Positions 17,299 through 26,335 of a stretch of 64,000 nucleotides of DNA are shown here, piece by piece. The position numbers and the translations under genes are program-made. The DNA is from an uncultured Prevotellaceae bacterium (GTDB taxonomy: Bacteria; Bacteroidota; Bacteroidia; Bacteroidales; Bacteroidaceae), in contig ONJJ01000008.1 in assembly GCA_900318115.1 (NCBI GenBank), positions 1 to 64,000 of the forward strand. Reading direction: 5' to 3'. Position 1 is the first letter of the stretch, and every line of letters begins with the position of its first letter. Under the pieces are notes generated by a model that ran no database searches, had not been told where the DNA came from, and worked only from the letters and a program-made list of their open reading frames with translations.

Positions 17299-17934
17299 TC
17301 AGACCCCGTCCCAGTGTGCGGGGTCGCGACGCCAATCGTTGAGGAGTTTCACCTCTTCCTCCTGAATGTATCCGATGCGTAGAGCTTCGGCAACGACAGC
17401 CTCGTAGTTTGTCAGCGTGACCAGTTCCACCTTGGCCTGCTTGAATGCTTCTGTGGCGATGTCGAAGCCATAGGTGTAGGCGGCCACCATACCGATGACC
17501 TCACATCCGTTCTGGCGGATGGCCTCTACAGCCTTCAGACTGCTGCCACCAGTGCTGATGAGGTCCTCGATGACAACGACCTTCATGTCCGGCTTCAGTT
17601 CACCTTCGATGAGGTTCTCCAGTCCGTGGTCCTTGGGTTTCGAGCGAACATATACGAACGGAAGTGCCAGTGTGTCGGCTACCAGCGCACCCTGCGGGAT
17701 GGCACCTGTGGCCACGCCAGCTATAGCTTCCACCTCGGGGAAACGCTCGAGGATGATGCGGGCAATCTCTATCTTCACAAAAGAGCGCAGGTCGGGGTAC
17801 GACAGCGTCTTGCGGTTGTCACAATAGAATGGGGACTTCCAGCCGCTGGCCCAGGTGAAGGGATTCTTCGGCTGCAGTTTGATGGCTTTCACTTTCAGCA
17901 GCTTTGCTGCAAAGATCTTTTCGAGTGTTTTCAT
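17299..17934 (-). CDS. pyrE: Orotate phosphoribosyltransferase
   Basis: 211 residues. Transfers the phosphoribosyl group to orotate in de novo pyrimidine synthesis. The PRPP motif VVVIEDLISTGGSSLKAVE is at ~118-136, and KPKDHGLENLIEGEL forms the flexible catalytic loop. It heads the minus-strand run pyrE-SRPBCC-argH-lipoprotein and has its own -7 box. Confidence 0.93.
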   Translation of the reverse strand: MKTLEKIFAAKLLKVKAIKLQPKNPFTWASGWKSPFYCDNRKTLSYPDLRSFVKIEIARIILERFPEVEAIAGVATGAIPQGALVADTLALPFVYVRSKPKDHGLENLIEGELKPDMKVVVIEDLISTGGSSLKAVEAIRQNGCEVIGMVAAYTYGFDIATEAFKQAKVELVTLTNYEAVVAEALRIGYIQEEEVKLLNDWRRDPAHWDGV

Positions 17935-17992
17935 AAGCGCTTTTACCTTATTCTGCGGGTAATGTCCTCCCGCACGTTTCTGATTACGGCTG

Positions 17993-18000
17993 CAAAGGTA
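17993..18000 (-). promoter_or_regulatory. -7 box of pyrE
   Basis: CAAAGGTA (minus strand TACCTTTG), 58 bases ahead of the pyrE start; no clear -33 element. Confidence 0.6.
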
Positions 18001-18068
18001 GGTAAAAATTCTCAGATATGATGTCTCTCAGACAAAAAATCTATAGTTACATCCCCTATTTCATTTCT

Positions 18069-18118
18069 TTTAACCCAGATTGGCGCGTAACGGGCTAATG
18101 GCCGATTTGGGTTTAACG
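18069..18118. repeat. Imperfect hairpin repeat
   Basis: A TTTAACCCAGATTGGC arm faces GGCCGATTTGGGTTTAA around a CG-rich centre. It lies between the pyrE promoter and the ATPase operon terminator. Confidence 0.5.
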
Positions 18119-18141
18119 CATTGACTATATAATAAAAGAAG

Positions 18142-18176
18142 GTGCGCAGGTCCCAGATGCAAGGGAACCTGCGCAC
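18142..18176 (-). terminator. Terminator of the V-ATPase operon
   Basis: Perfect 10-bp stem GTGCGCAGGT / ACCTGCGCAC, followed on the minus strand by TTCTTTTATT. It is 47 bases after the last operon gene. Confidence 0.8.
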
Positions 18177-18222
18177 TTGGTTGAGCCGGCTGCAGTGGGC
18201 AGCCGGGAGATTGCTGATGCTA

Positions 18223-18708
<486 letters not shown>

Positions 18709-18729
18709 TTATTTGTTGTTTTTTATTTG

Positions 18730-20622
18730 TTATTTGAAGGGGGTATAGCCCGTGCCGCCACCCTCGTAGCCGGCGTTCTTGAAGAACTCGACGAAAGTGA
18801 GTCGCATGGGGTGGACGAATGCTCCGAGGACGTTCATGAACATATTCAGTGCGTGTCCGATGACGAAGATGAGCACAACGACGATGGGTCCGAGGATGAC
18901 ATTGTCCGGTGCCAGACCTGTGGCGAGGCTGTCGAAGACGGTGGCGAGGATGCCTCCGGAGAGTCCGAGGGCAAACAGACGCACGTAGGACAGCATATCA
19001 CCCAACATGCCGGTGGCTGTGTTGTAGGCATCCCAGAGGCCGGAGCCGACGTTGATGAGCAGTCCGGTGACAGGGTTCTTGCGGTAGCGTTCAGGACTGT
19101 TGTAGCAGAATGCGAGCGCAAGTCCGGCGTAGGTGAACCACCGGGAGATGGCTGCATAGTCGGGCAGGAACATCGAGACCGCGAGGGAGAGGATAATCAG
19201 AATCCAACCGATGGTGCTCAGGGAGTAGGCGAAGCCGAACTGGATGGTGCGGTTGTAGGCTTTGAGGATCATACCGAAGATAATCTGTATGAATCCGAGG
19301 ATGAGCGAGAGGTTGAAGAGCTGGCTGTTCTCCAAATGGGCCACGCTGCCGATGCTATCGAAGAGAGGTACACCGAGATCATAGAGGTTGAAGCCGAAGA
19401 ACGCTCCGGAGAGGAGTCCGCAAAGCATGGCCGAGATGCCCATGGTCAGCAGCAGGTTCAATGCTGCCCGCATGCCTTGTCCCATGTCTTTCTTGAGGAA
19501 CTTGACGGCGAGTACCATCAGGGTGATGAAGAGTCCGTAGCCGGAGTCTCCGAGACAGAGTCCGAAGAAGAGAATGTAGAAGGGAGCAAAGAAGGGCGTG
19601 AGGTCGAGTTCGTTATACTTCGGGAGCATGTAGAGCTCGGTAATCATCTCGAAGAGTCTGAAGAAGCGGTTGTTCTTCAGGCATACGGGGACGTCATCGC
19701 CTGGTTGGGGATCGGCAATCTCGTACCAAGCAGCACTATCGGCGAAAGCGGCAGAGATATCGGCCTGCTTGTCGGCAGGGATCCATCCTCTGAGTACCAT
19801 GAGATGGTCGTCCGCTGCGGTCTCGGTAGTGGTGCGCACATAGTCGAAGGAGAGGCGCTGGGCGAGCTGGTCGCGCAGGGCGCTGAGGTCGGCGGAGTGG
19901 GCATCGGCGAGGGTGCGGAGCTGCGACGTAGTAGCAGCGTAGTCAGCGGCGGCCTGGTCATGCTCGGTGCGGAGTGCGCTGAGTGCGGCACAGGGGAGTG
20001 TGACAGGCGTGGCAGGGATGGAAGAGGTCTCGTTGGAGGCTTCATCGGCAGCACTTGCGGCTCCACTCTCCAGAGGAGAGGTGGTGCGGGTGATGGCGAC
20101 GAAGTAGGTCGTACCTTTCAGTTCATTGATGGCTTCGACAGGGTAGTAGGGCGCAATGTCCTTTCGGAAAGCCTTCGTGGGGGCGGTGAAGAACTGCATC
20201 TCACAACCTGCGAGAGCCATCTGCTCCTGAACGTAGGCGGGGTCGAAGTAGCCCCAAGGAGTGAGCAGGTCGATCTGTGCGCTGAGATCCTTCTCGCGGA
20301 GGGAGAGGGCGGCAGCGCTGTCAAGGAGTGACTCGAACTGGGAGGGCAAGTCCTCGGCAACGGGCGCATCGGCGGACGAGCCGCTGGGCGCGGTTCTCTC
20401 GGAAGGTGAGGGGGATGCGGTGGCAAGGAGGTCTTCGGTGCGCTTCAGAAGGTCGTCGACGCGGCGAAGCTCGGCGATGTCGGCATTGACGGACTCGGAC
20501 TGGTTGTCGGCGACGGCTCCACCCTCGATGTGCATGACGCCCAGTTCCTGCAGACGATGCAGGAATTGATCATACTCCCTGTGGTAAACGAGGAAGTTGA
20601 GTTTCTTCATTTTCTGTATCAT
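18730..20622 (-). CDS. ntpI: V-type ATPase subunit I (membrane stator)
   Basis: 630 residues: a cytoplasmic N-terminal half with coiled-coil arms (~1-330) and a C-terminal half with seven or so membrane helices (ILFFGLCLGDSGYGLFITLM is the conserved first-helix region). It forms the ion half-channels next to the K ring and the peripheral stalk anchor. Two Ser/Pro/Ala-rich low-complexity segments in the soluble part (TASPSPSERTAPSGSSADAP near 67-86, and SPLESGAASAADEASNETSS near 180) look like insertions; the second overlaps a palindromic CTCTCCAGAGGAGAG. The start overlaps the ntpD stop by four bases (ATGA). Confidence 0.9.
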   Translation of the reverse strand: MIQKMKKLNFLVYHREYDQFLHRLQELGVMHIEGGAVADNQSESVNADIAELRRVDDLLKRTEDLLATASPSPSERTAPSGSSADAPVAEDLPSQFESLLDSAAALSLREKDLSAQIDLLTPWGYFDPAYVQEQMALAGCEMQFFTAPTKAFRKDIAPYYPVEAINELKGTTYFVAITRTTSPLESGAASAADEASNETSSIPATPVTLPCAALSALRTEHDQAAADYAATTSQLRTLADAHSADLSALRDQLAQRLSFDYVRTTTETAADDHLMVLRGWIPADKQADISAAFADSAAWYEIADPQPGDDVPVCLKNNRFFRLFEMITELYMLPKYNELDLTPFFAPFYILFFGLCLGDSGYGLFITLMVLAVKFLKKDMGQGMRAALNLLLTMGISAMLCGLLSGAFFGFNLYDLGVPLFDSIGSVAHLENSQLFNLSLILGFIQIIFGMILKAYNRTIQFGFAYSLSTIGWILIILSLAVSMFLPDYAAISRWFTYAGLALAFCYNSPERYRKNPVTGLLINVGSGLWDAYNTATGMLGDMLSYVRLFALGLSGGILATVFDSLATGLAPDNVILGPIVVVLIFVIGHALNMFMNVLGAFVHPMRLTFVEFFKNAGYEGGGTGYTPFK

Positions 20623-21248
20623 GCGGTACCTCCTTTCTCTGAAGATTCCTCTTCTTCACGGCGCTTCTCCTGCAAGGACTTGAGGATTTTTTGGCTGGAC
20701 TTGGAGAGGTTCTCCTCGTCCTCCATGAATCGCTTGATCTTGCGCACAGCTTCCTGGAAACCTGGAATCTGCACTTTCTCGAAGAGGTTCACTTTCTGCG
20801 TGGTCTTGCGGCGTGCGTGGTCCAATAGGTCGCACTTGGCAACGGCGAACTCCCTCTCGACAGCCGTCTTGGCCAGTCCCTGAAGGAGGTTGATGCCATC
20901 GAAATACCATTTGGGCGCGCTGAAAATTCCGAAGGGTTTTGCCTCGAGTATAATATTCAAAAGAACGGGTACGCGCACGCCCGCAATCTTCTTCACGGTC
21001 ATCTCGACGTCCTTCAGTTCCACCAGCGATGCGTCGAACTCTCCCCAGAGGGCATACATCGACTCGTAGCCGGCGATTTGTTCTTGCAGCTTCGCCTCCA
21101 ACGCAGCCACCTCTTCCTTGCAGCGCTTGACCTCGAGGCGCAACGCGGTTTCCTTGCTCTTGATGATTGGCAAGGTGCGCTGTCGCATTTTCAATTGTTT
21201 CTCGATCTGCTGGAGCGATGTCTTGTTGTATTGAAACTTGATTGCCAT
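20619..21248 (-). CDS. ntpD: V-type ATPase subunit D (central shaft)
   Basis: 209 residues forming an antiparallel coiled-coil: N-terminal helix KFQYNKTSLQQIEKQLKMRQ and C-terminal helix KVQIPGFQEAVRKIKRFMED. It rotates inside the A3B3 head. Begins directly after the ntpB stop codon and overlaps ntpI, so the three are translationally coupled. The C-terminus is charged (EKRREEEESSEKGGTA). Confidence 0.9.
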   Translation of the reverse strand: MAIKFQYNKTSLQQIEKQLKMRQRTLPIIKSKETALRLEVKRCKEEVAALEAKLQEQIAGYESMYALWGEFDASLVELKDVEMTVKKIAGVRVPVLLNIILEAKPFGIFSAPKWYFDGINLLQGLAKTAVEREFAVAKCDLLDHARRKTTQKVNLFEKVQIPGFQEAVRKIKRFMEDEENLSKSSQKILKSLQEKRREEEESSEKGGTA

Positions 21249-22580
21249 TTATTTCCAATAAATATCGGTGAATTCCTTCTTGATGTTGACTTCCTCAAGT
21301 TTGAAGTACTTGCGGAAGAGAGCCCAGGTGACGTCAAGCATCTCGGTGGTGTCGACATTGACGTCGATGGCGAGGATGGCGGTGGCGTAGTCCTTGGCGA
21401 AGGCGAGGCAGCGGTTGTCGTAGTCCGTGAGGTCGAAACCGTTCTCGAGCTTGGTCTTTGCGTTGGCGGCATCGGAGTAGAGTCGGATAGCAGCGTTCAT
21501 GACCTGGCTGTGGTCCTTGCGTGTCTTCTTTCCGGCCACGAGCTGCTTCAGACGTGAGAGTGAGCGGAAGGGGTCGACGATGACCTTGCCGACGTCGGAG
21601 TCACGGCGCAGGTAGAGCTGACCCTCGGTGATGTAACCGGTGTTGTCAGGCACGGCGTGAGTGATGTCGCCTCCGGAGAGCGTGGTGACAGCGATGATGG
21701 TGATGCTGCCGCCTCCGGCTTCCTCGGGGAACTGCACGGCCTTCTCGTAGATCTTGGCCAGGTCGGAATAGAGGGAACCGGGCATGGAGTCCTTGGAGGG
21801 AATTTGGTCCATGCGGTTGGAGACGATGGCGAGGGAGTCGGCGTAGGAGGTCATGTCGGTGAGCAGGACGAGCACGGTCTCATGCTTCTCCACGGCGAAG
21901 TACTCGGCAGCCGTCAGCGCCATGTCGGGAACGAGCAGGCGTTCCACGGCGGGGTCCTCGGTGGTGTTCATGAAGCAGATGATGCGGTCCAGCGCGCCGG
22001 CGTTGGAGAAGGTGTTGCGGAAGAAGTAGTAGTCATCGTTGGTCATACCCATTCCGCCGAGGATGATCTTGTCGACCTTGGCGCGGAGTGCCACCATTGC
22101 CATGACCTCATTGAAGGGCTGGTCGGGGTCGGCGAAGAAAGGAATCTTCTGTCCGGAGACGAGGGTATTGTTCAGGTCGATACCGGCGATACCGGTTGCG
22201 ATGAGCTCACTGGGCTGCTTGCGGCGCACGGGATTCACGCTGGGACCGCCGATGGGCACTTCCTTGCCTTCGATGGCAGGTCCGCCGTCGATGGGTTGGC
22301 CGTAGGCGTTGAAAAAGCGTCCGGCGAGCTGGTCGCTGACCTTCAGGGTGGGCGATGTGCCGAGGAACACGACTTCGGCGTTAGTGGGGATGCCGCCCGT
22401 GCCCTCAAAGACCTGAAGAGTCACGTCGTCACCCATTATCTTCACCACCTGGGCCAATTTGCCGTTGATGGTGGCCAGTTCGTCGTAGCCTACACCCGTA
22501 GCCTTCAGCGAACAGGTGGCCTTGGTAATCTGGCTAATCTTGGTGTATATCTTTTGAAAAGCTTGTGCCATGATGTTCAA
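21249..22580 (-). CDS. ntpB: V-type ATPase subunit B (non-catalytic head)
   Basis: 443 residues of the regulatory B subunit: N-terminal beta-barrel, central RecA-like fold without a P-loop, with the family segments SGQKIPFFADPDQPFNE, DMTSYADSLAIVSNRMDQIPS and PGSLYSDLAKIYE. It alternates with A subunits in the head. Eighty-six bases separate it from ntpA; the gap consists of 'aattcataattc' repeats. Confidence 0.93.
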   Translation of the reverse strand: MNIMAQAFQKIYTKISQITKATCSLKATGVGYDELATINGKLAQVVKIMGDDVTLQVFEGTGGIPTNAEVVFLGTSPTLKVSDQLAGRFFNAYGQPIDGGPAIEGKEVPIGGPSVNPVRRKQPSELIATGIAGIDLNNTLVSGQKIPFFADPDQPFNEVMAMVALRAKVDKIILGGMGMTNDDYYFFRNTFSNAGALDRIICFMNTTEDPAVERLLVPDMALTAAEYFAVEKHETVLVLLTDMTSYADSLAIVSNRMDQIPSKDSMPGSLYSDLAKIYEKAVQFPEEAGGGSITIIAVTTLSGGDITHAVPDNTGYITEGQLYLRRDSDVGKVIVDPFRSLSRLKQLVAGKKTRKDHSQVMNAAIRLYSDAANAKTKLENGFDLTDYDNRCLAFAKDYATAILAIDVNVDTTEMLDVTWALFRKYFKLEEVNIKKEFTDIYWK

Positions 22581-22666
22581 TTCATAATTGAAAATTCATA
22601 ATTCATAATTATTGTATCTCGGGTAATTCATATTCATTCGGCCAATGATGCATTGTGAACTGTGAA

Positions 22667-24409
22667 TTATGAATTAATGAACTCCTGGATTTGCTTCTTG
22701 AAGTTCTCGTACTGCTCGCTCTTGTAGGGTGAGTAGTTCATCTGTTTGCAGAGGTTGATGAGCTTGCGGAAGTATTCGGTAGCCTCCAGGAAGTTGTCGA
22801 AGTGGAATTCGTGCTGACAGATCTCGGTGACGAGGTTGAGGATTTCCTCCTGACGTGCGAGGGGTGTCACGGCATCGACCTCGTCGAAGGCATCCTGCTG
22901 GAGGATGACATAGTCGATGACTTCAGACTTCCAGAAAGTGACGTGATAGTCCACGGGCACGCCGTCATCACCGAGGATGTTGATCTGCTCTGCAATCTCC
23001 TTACCGCGCTGCATGCGTGTCTTGAGGTCAAGCACCTTGGGAATCCAGTTCTCGTTGATGTGCTCCTTGATGTACTCGGCGAATTCGGGGTACTCGAGGT
23101 ACTTGGAGTAGGAGTCGATGGGGTTGACGGCGGGATAACGTTTCTTGTCGGCGCGCTCCTGCTCGAGCCCGTAGAAGCAGCGTGCTACCTTCTTTGTGCT
23201 CTCTGTGACAGGTTCCTTGAGGTTACCGCCGGCAGGGGATACGGTGCCGAGGAAGGTGATGGAACCGGTCTGGCCATTGTTCAGGTAAACGTAGCCGGCA
23301 CGACCGTAGAAGTTCGAAATCAGTGCGGAGAGGTCCATGGGGAAGGCGTCGGGGCCAGGGAGTTCCTCCATACGGTTGGACATCTCGCGCAGTGCCTGTG
23401 CCCAGCGGCTGGTGGAGTCGGCCATGAGCAGTACGCGCAGACCCATGGCGCGGTAGTATTCTGCCATGGTCATGGCGGTGTAAACGGAAGCCTCACGGGC
23501 GGCCACAGGCATGTTCGAGGTGTTGGCGATGATGATGGTACGTTCCATGAGCTTGCGGCCTGTGTGGGGGTCAACGAGTTCCGGGAACTCGGTGAAGATT
23601 TCCACGACCTCGTTGGCGCGCTCGCCGCAGGCAGCGATGATGACGATGTCGGCCTCGGCCTGCTTGGAGATGGCGTGCTGCAGCACCGTCTTACCCGTTC
23701 CGAAGGGGCCGGGGATGAAACCGGTGCCTCCCTCTACGATGGGGTTGAAGGTGTCGATGGTGCGCACGCCGGTCTCAAGGAGTTTGAAGGGACGTGGTTT
23801 CTCGCGGTAGTTCGTCATGGCGAACTTCACGGGCCAGTGCTGGATCATGTTGACGTCGAGGTCGGTGCCATCCTCGAGGGTGAGGGTGGCGATGGTGTCC
23901 TCCACGCGGTACTTGCCTGCCTTGGCGATGCTCTTGACAGTGGCTGTCCCCTGCATCTGGAAGGGTGCCATGATCTTCAGGGGCTGGGAGTTCTCCTCCA
24001 CCTTTCCGAGCCAAGCGCTTGACTCCACCTTGTCTCCCGCTTTGACGATGGGTTCAAAGTCCCAGAGACGCTCGCGGTCGAGCGGGTCTGTGTACTGGCC
24101 GCGGCGGAGGAAGACGCCCTCCATCTTGTCGAGGTCGTTCTGCAGACCATCGAAGTTTTTACTCAGCATGCCTGGTGCGAGCTGCACCTCGAGCATGTGC
24201 CCCGTGAACTCGGCTGTCGCGCCGACCTTCAGTCCGCGGGTACTCTCGAAGACTTGTACATAGACGTCCTGTCCTACGACCTTGATGACTTCGCTCATGA
24301 GCTTGTCACCTCCCGTCTCGATGTAGCAGATTTCACCCTGCCTGACAGGTCCGTCCACGCGAAGTGTGACCATGTTGGCGATCACGCCTCTAACTGTTCC
24401 TTTTGTCAT
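22667..24409 (-). CDS. ntpA: V-type ATPase subunit A (catalytic head)
   Basis: 580 residues. Walker A GPFGTGKTVLQHAISKQ near residue 235, the non-homologous insert region before it (~120-200), ADSTSRWAQALREMSNRMEELPG in the catalytic domain, and a helical C-terminal domain. Hydrolyses ATP (or makes it, if the ion gradient favours synthesis). Length is normal for the family. Confidence 0.94.
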   Translation of the reverse strand: MTKGTVRGVIANMVTLRVDGPVRQGEICYIETGGDKLMSEVIKVVGQDVYVQVFESTRGLKVGATAEFTGHMLEVQLAPGMLSKNFDGLQNDLDKMEGVFLRRGQYTDPLDRERLWDFEPIVKAGDKVESSAWLGKVEENSQPLKIMAPFQMQGTATVKSIAKAGKYRVEDTIATLTLEDGTDLDVNMIQHWPVKFAMTNYREKPRPFKLLETGVRTIDTFNPIVEGGTGFIPGPFGTGKTVLQHAISKQAEADIVIIAACGERANEVVEIFTEFPELVDPHTGRKLMERTIIIANTSNMPVAAREASVYTAMTMAEYYRAMGLRVLLMADSTSRWAQALREMSNRMEELPGPDAFPMDLSALISNFYGRAGYVYLNNGQTGSITFLGTVSPAGGNLKEPVTESTKKVARCFYGLEQERADKKRYPAVNPIDSYSKYLEYPEFAEYIKEHINENWIPKVLDLKTRMQRGKEIAEQINILGDDGVPVDYHVTFWKSEVIDYVILQQDAFDEVDAVTPLARQEEILNLVTEICQHEFHFDNFLEATEYFRKLINLCKQMNYSPYKSEQYENFKKQIQEFINS

Positions 24410-24518
24410 ATATACTGTTGAATGTTAAATGTCGATTCGTAGATTCGTGGAATGTCAAATGTTGAATGTCAAGGTGTTCTATGAAACATCTTCCATGTCA
24501 CATTTCTCATTTTGCCGT

Positions 24519-25427
24519 TCAGCGGCGGATGAATTCCTCTGGCACTTTGACAGTACCTCTCAGATCCTCGATGATTTGAGTGAATCGCTGACGTCCCTGT
24601 TCGGGGTCGAGCAGCGCCCAGCGTTCGAGGATCTCGGTGCGAACGAGGTAGGCGAAGACGGCCGTGATGTCAAAGGGCTCGAAGAACGTGCGCTCGTCCA
24701 GCCAGTTCCAGCGGAGGGCGTCGATCTGTCGTTCCTTGTCCACGGGGTCTGTGGTCTCGGCAGCGCGCATCAGGGGTTGCACGTAGTCAAATTCTGCTCC
24801 GAGACCAAAGTCGGCCTGTGTGCTATGCTCGAGCAGAGCATTGACGACGGGGCCACTGCCCTGGACGTAATCTGCCAGTTGCCAGCCCTGACGACGAGCG
24901 ATGAGGGCCGTCAGGATGTTGAGGATGTTGAAGTTCAGTTCGTACCAATCTGCCATCATCGTGTTGTGGCACTGGCGTGCGTAGTCGTAGTAGGCGACCA
25001 TGATAGCATCACGCGCAAACCATTTGAGGTCATTCAGATGAGTGTCGTAGGTACGCACGAAATCTGCCATGAATGCGGGGAAGCCCTTGACGGTGCCATC
25101 GGTGGCCCTGGCGTCCTCCACGAATTGCTTGATGGTGGAATGGTCGTACAGGGCTGCTTTATTCCACTTTCCGTAGTCCTCGGGGAGCGGCAGGGTCTTG
25201 TTCGGGTCAACGATGATGTCGTAGGGACTCTTGCGTTTTCCGGCCTCAAGCATCTCCACCAGATTCTCGCAGTCGAAGCGGAGGAAATAGGTCTGGAGCA
25301 GGCGCTGGTCCTGAGGTTCCAGGATGCCTTCCAGTTCTTCCTTCATCTGGAGTAGGGAGTGCCGTGGCTGGGCGTCGGTGAGCTTCACATCGGGCAGGCC
25401 CGCCATTAAGCAATAGTAGTTTGCCAT
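24519..25427 (-). CDS. DUF2764 family protein (likely V-ATPase subunit C equivalent)
   Basis: 302 residues, mostly helical and rich in Trp and Tyr (MANYYCLMAGLPDVKLTDAQ at the start). Genes of this family occur inside the V-ATPase operons of Bacteroidetes and spirochaetes, at the position where archaeal-type operons encode subunit C, the rotor-to-stator connector. That role is an inference from gene order. It lies between subunits E and A, with a 109-base repeat-like gap before ntpA. Confidence 0.8.
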   Translation of the reverse strand: MANYYCLMAGLPDVKLTDAQPRHSLLQMKEELEGILEPQDQRLLQTYFLRFDCENLVEMLEAGKRKSPYDIIVDPNKTLPLPEDYGKWNKAALYDHSTIKQFVEDARATDGTVKGFPAFMADFVRTYDTHLNDLKWFARDAIMVAYYDYARQCHNTMMADWYELNFNILNILTALIARRQGWQLADYVQGSGPVVNALLEHSTQADFGLGAEFDYVQPLMRAAETTDPVDKERQIDALRWNWLDERTFFEPFDITAVFAYLVRTEILERWALLDPEQGRQRFTQIIEDLRGTVKVPEEFIRR

Positions 25428-25548
25428 ATTTTGGATTTAATGATTTAATGATTTGTAATTTAATGATTTTGCATTCTTGTCAGCGGATCTCCTCTGGAGA
25501 GGAACCGTCCGGGGCAATCCTGCAATATAAAATCCTTAAATCCTTAAA

Positions 25549-26136
25549 TCAGAATAGCATGTCAATCAGTTGTGGGCGGAGGAAGTTCTTGAAGTATGCT
25601 TCCAGTTCTTCCTTGCCGAAGTCCACGCGGTAGCTGCCGTCGGCGGGCTGCACGCTGAAGAGGGTCTGGTGTCCGTTGACCTTCTCGATCTTGACTCCCT
25701 TGTCGAGGAGTTCTTTTGCTTGTCGTGCGAAGTAAGCCTTGAGTGCTTCGGCATCCTCGGCAGAGATGACGATTTCCTGGTTCTTAGCCCATTCTGTGGC
25801 AATGGCCACGGCAAATCGGCCGAGGAAGTCCTTGTCGTCGGTCAGTGATTTGACGCTCTGTGCAACGATGCGATCTGTGACAACGTTGGTGATTTCGCTC
25901 TTCAGTGCGTTGAGTGCCTGGCTGGTGTAGAGTCGTAGTTCGCTCTTGGTGTTCTGGTCCAGTTCGGCCGCATCTTTCTTTGCTTTCTGGGAAATGGCCT
26001 CGGCTTGCGCTTTGGCGTCAGCGACGATTTTAGCGGCTTGCTGCTTGGCTTCGGCAACGATGCGTGCAGCTTCCTCCTGTCCTTTTTCTACGCCTTCGCG
26101 ACGGATTCTGTCGGTGAGTTCTTGAATCTTTTCCAT
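25549..26136 (-). CDS. ntpE: V-type ATPase subunit E (peripheral stalk)
   Basis: 195 residues: a long N-terminal helix with heptads (KGQEEAARIVAEAKQQAAKI then VADAKAQAEAISQKAKKDAA) and a C-terminal globular alpha/beta domain. It is the first gene of the operon, 45 bases downstream of a strong promoter box. No separate subunit G/H gene is present; E may pair with an unlinked partner. Confidence 0.88.
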   Translation of the reverse strand: MEKIQELTDRIRREGVEKGQEEAARIVAEAKQQAAKIVADAKAQAEAISQKAKKDAAELDQNTKSELRLYTSQALNALKSEITNVVTDRIVAQSVKSLTDDKDFLGRFAVAIATEWAKNQEIVISAEDAEALKAYFARQAKELLDKGVKIEKVNGHQTLFSVQPADGSYRVDFGKEELEAYFKNFLRPQLIDMLF

Positions 26137-26181
26137 TGGGTGTTATGATGTTTTTATGTGATAATCCTTAAAAAACGCGTG

Positions 26182-26211
26182 CAAAAGTAGTCAAAATCTT
26201 GCAGATAGCAA
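26182..26211 (-). promoter_or_regulatory. Promoter of the V-ATPase operon
   Basis: On the minus strand TTG (26211-26209), 19 bases, TACTTTTG (26189-26182): an exact match to the Bacteroidetes consensus, about 45 bases ahead of ntpE. Confidence 0.8.
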
Positions 26212-26335
26212 AATCTTTTCTCACCTTTTTGGACTTTTCGGCAGAAAAGAGCTTAGAAAAGGCGGAAAGGGACGTCCCGCTCACCCGTTTTGGGGTGTTG
26301 CGGAAGTCAGTTTGGTGTGAGAAGTGATGTCTGTG

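Noticed and set aside
18727-20331. Long plus-strand open frame (534 codons)
   Set aside because: Antisense to the well-supported ntpI gene; acidic Glu/Val/Gly-rich translation is typical of GC-rich shadow frames.
22802-24022. Plus-strand open frame of 406 codons
   Set aside because: Antisense to ntpA with its clear P-loop; no domain of its own.
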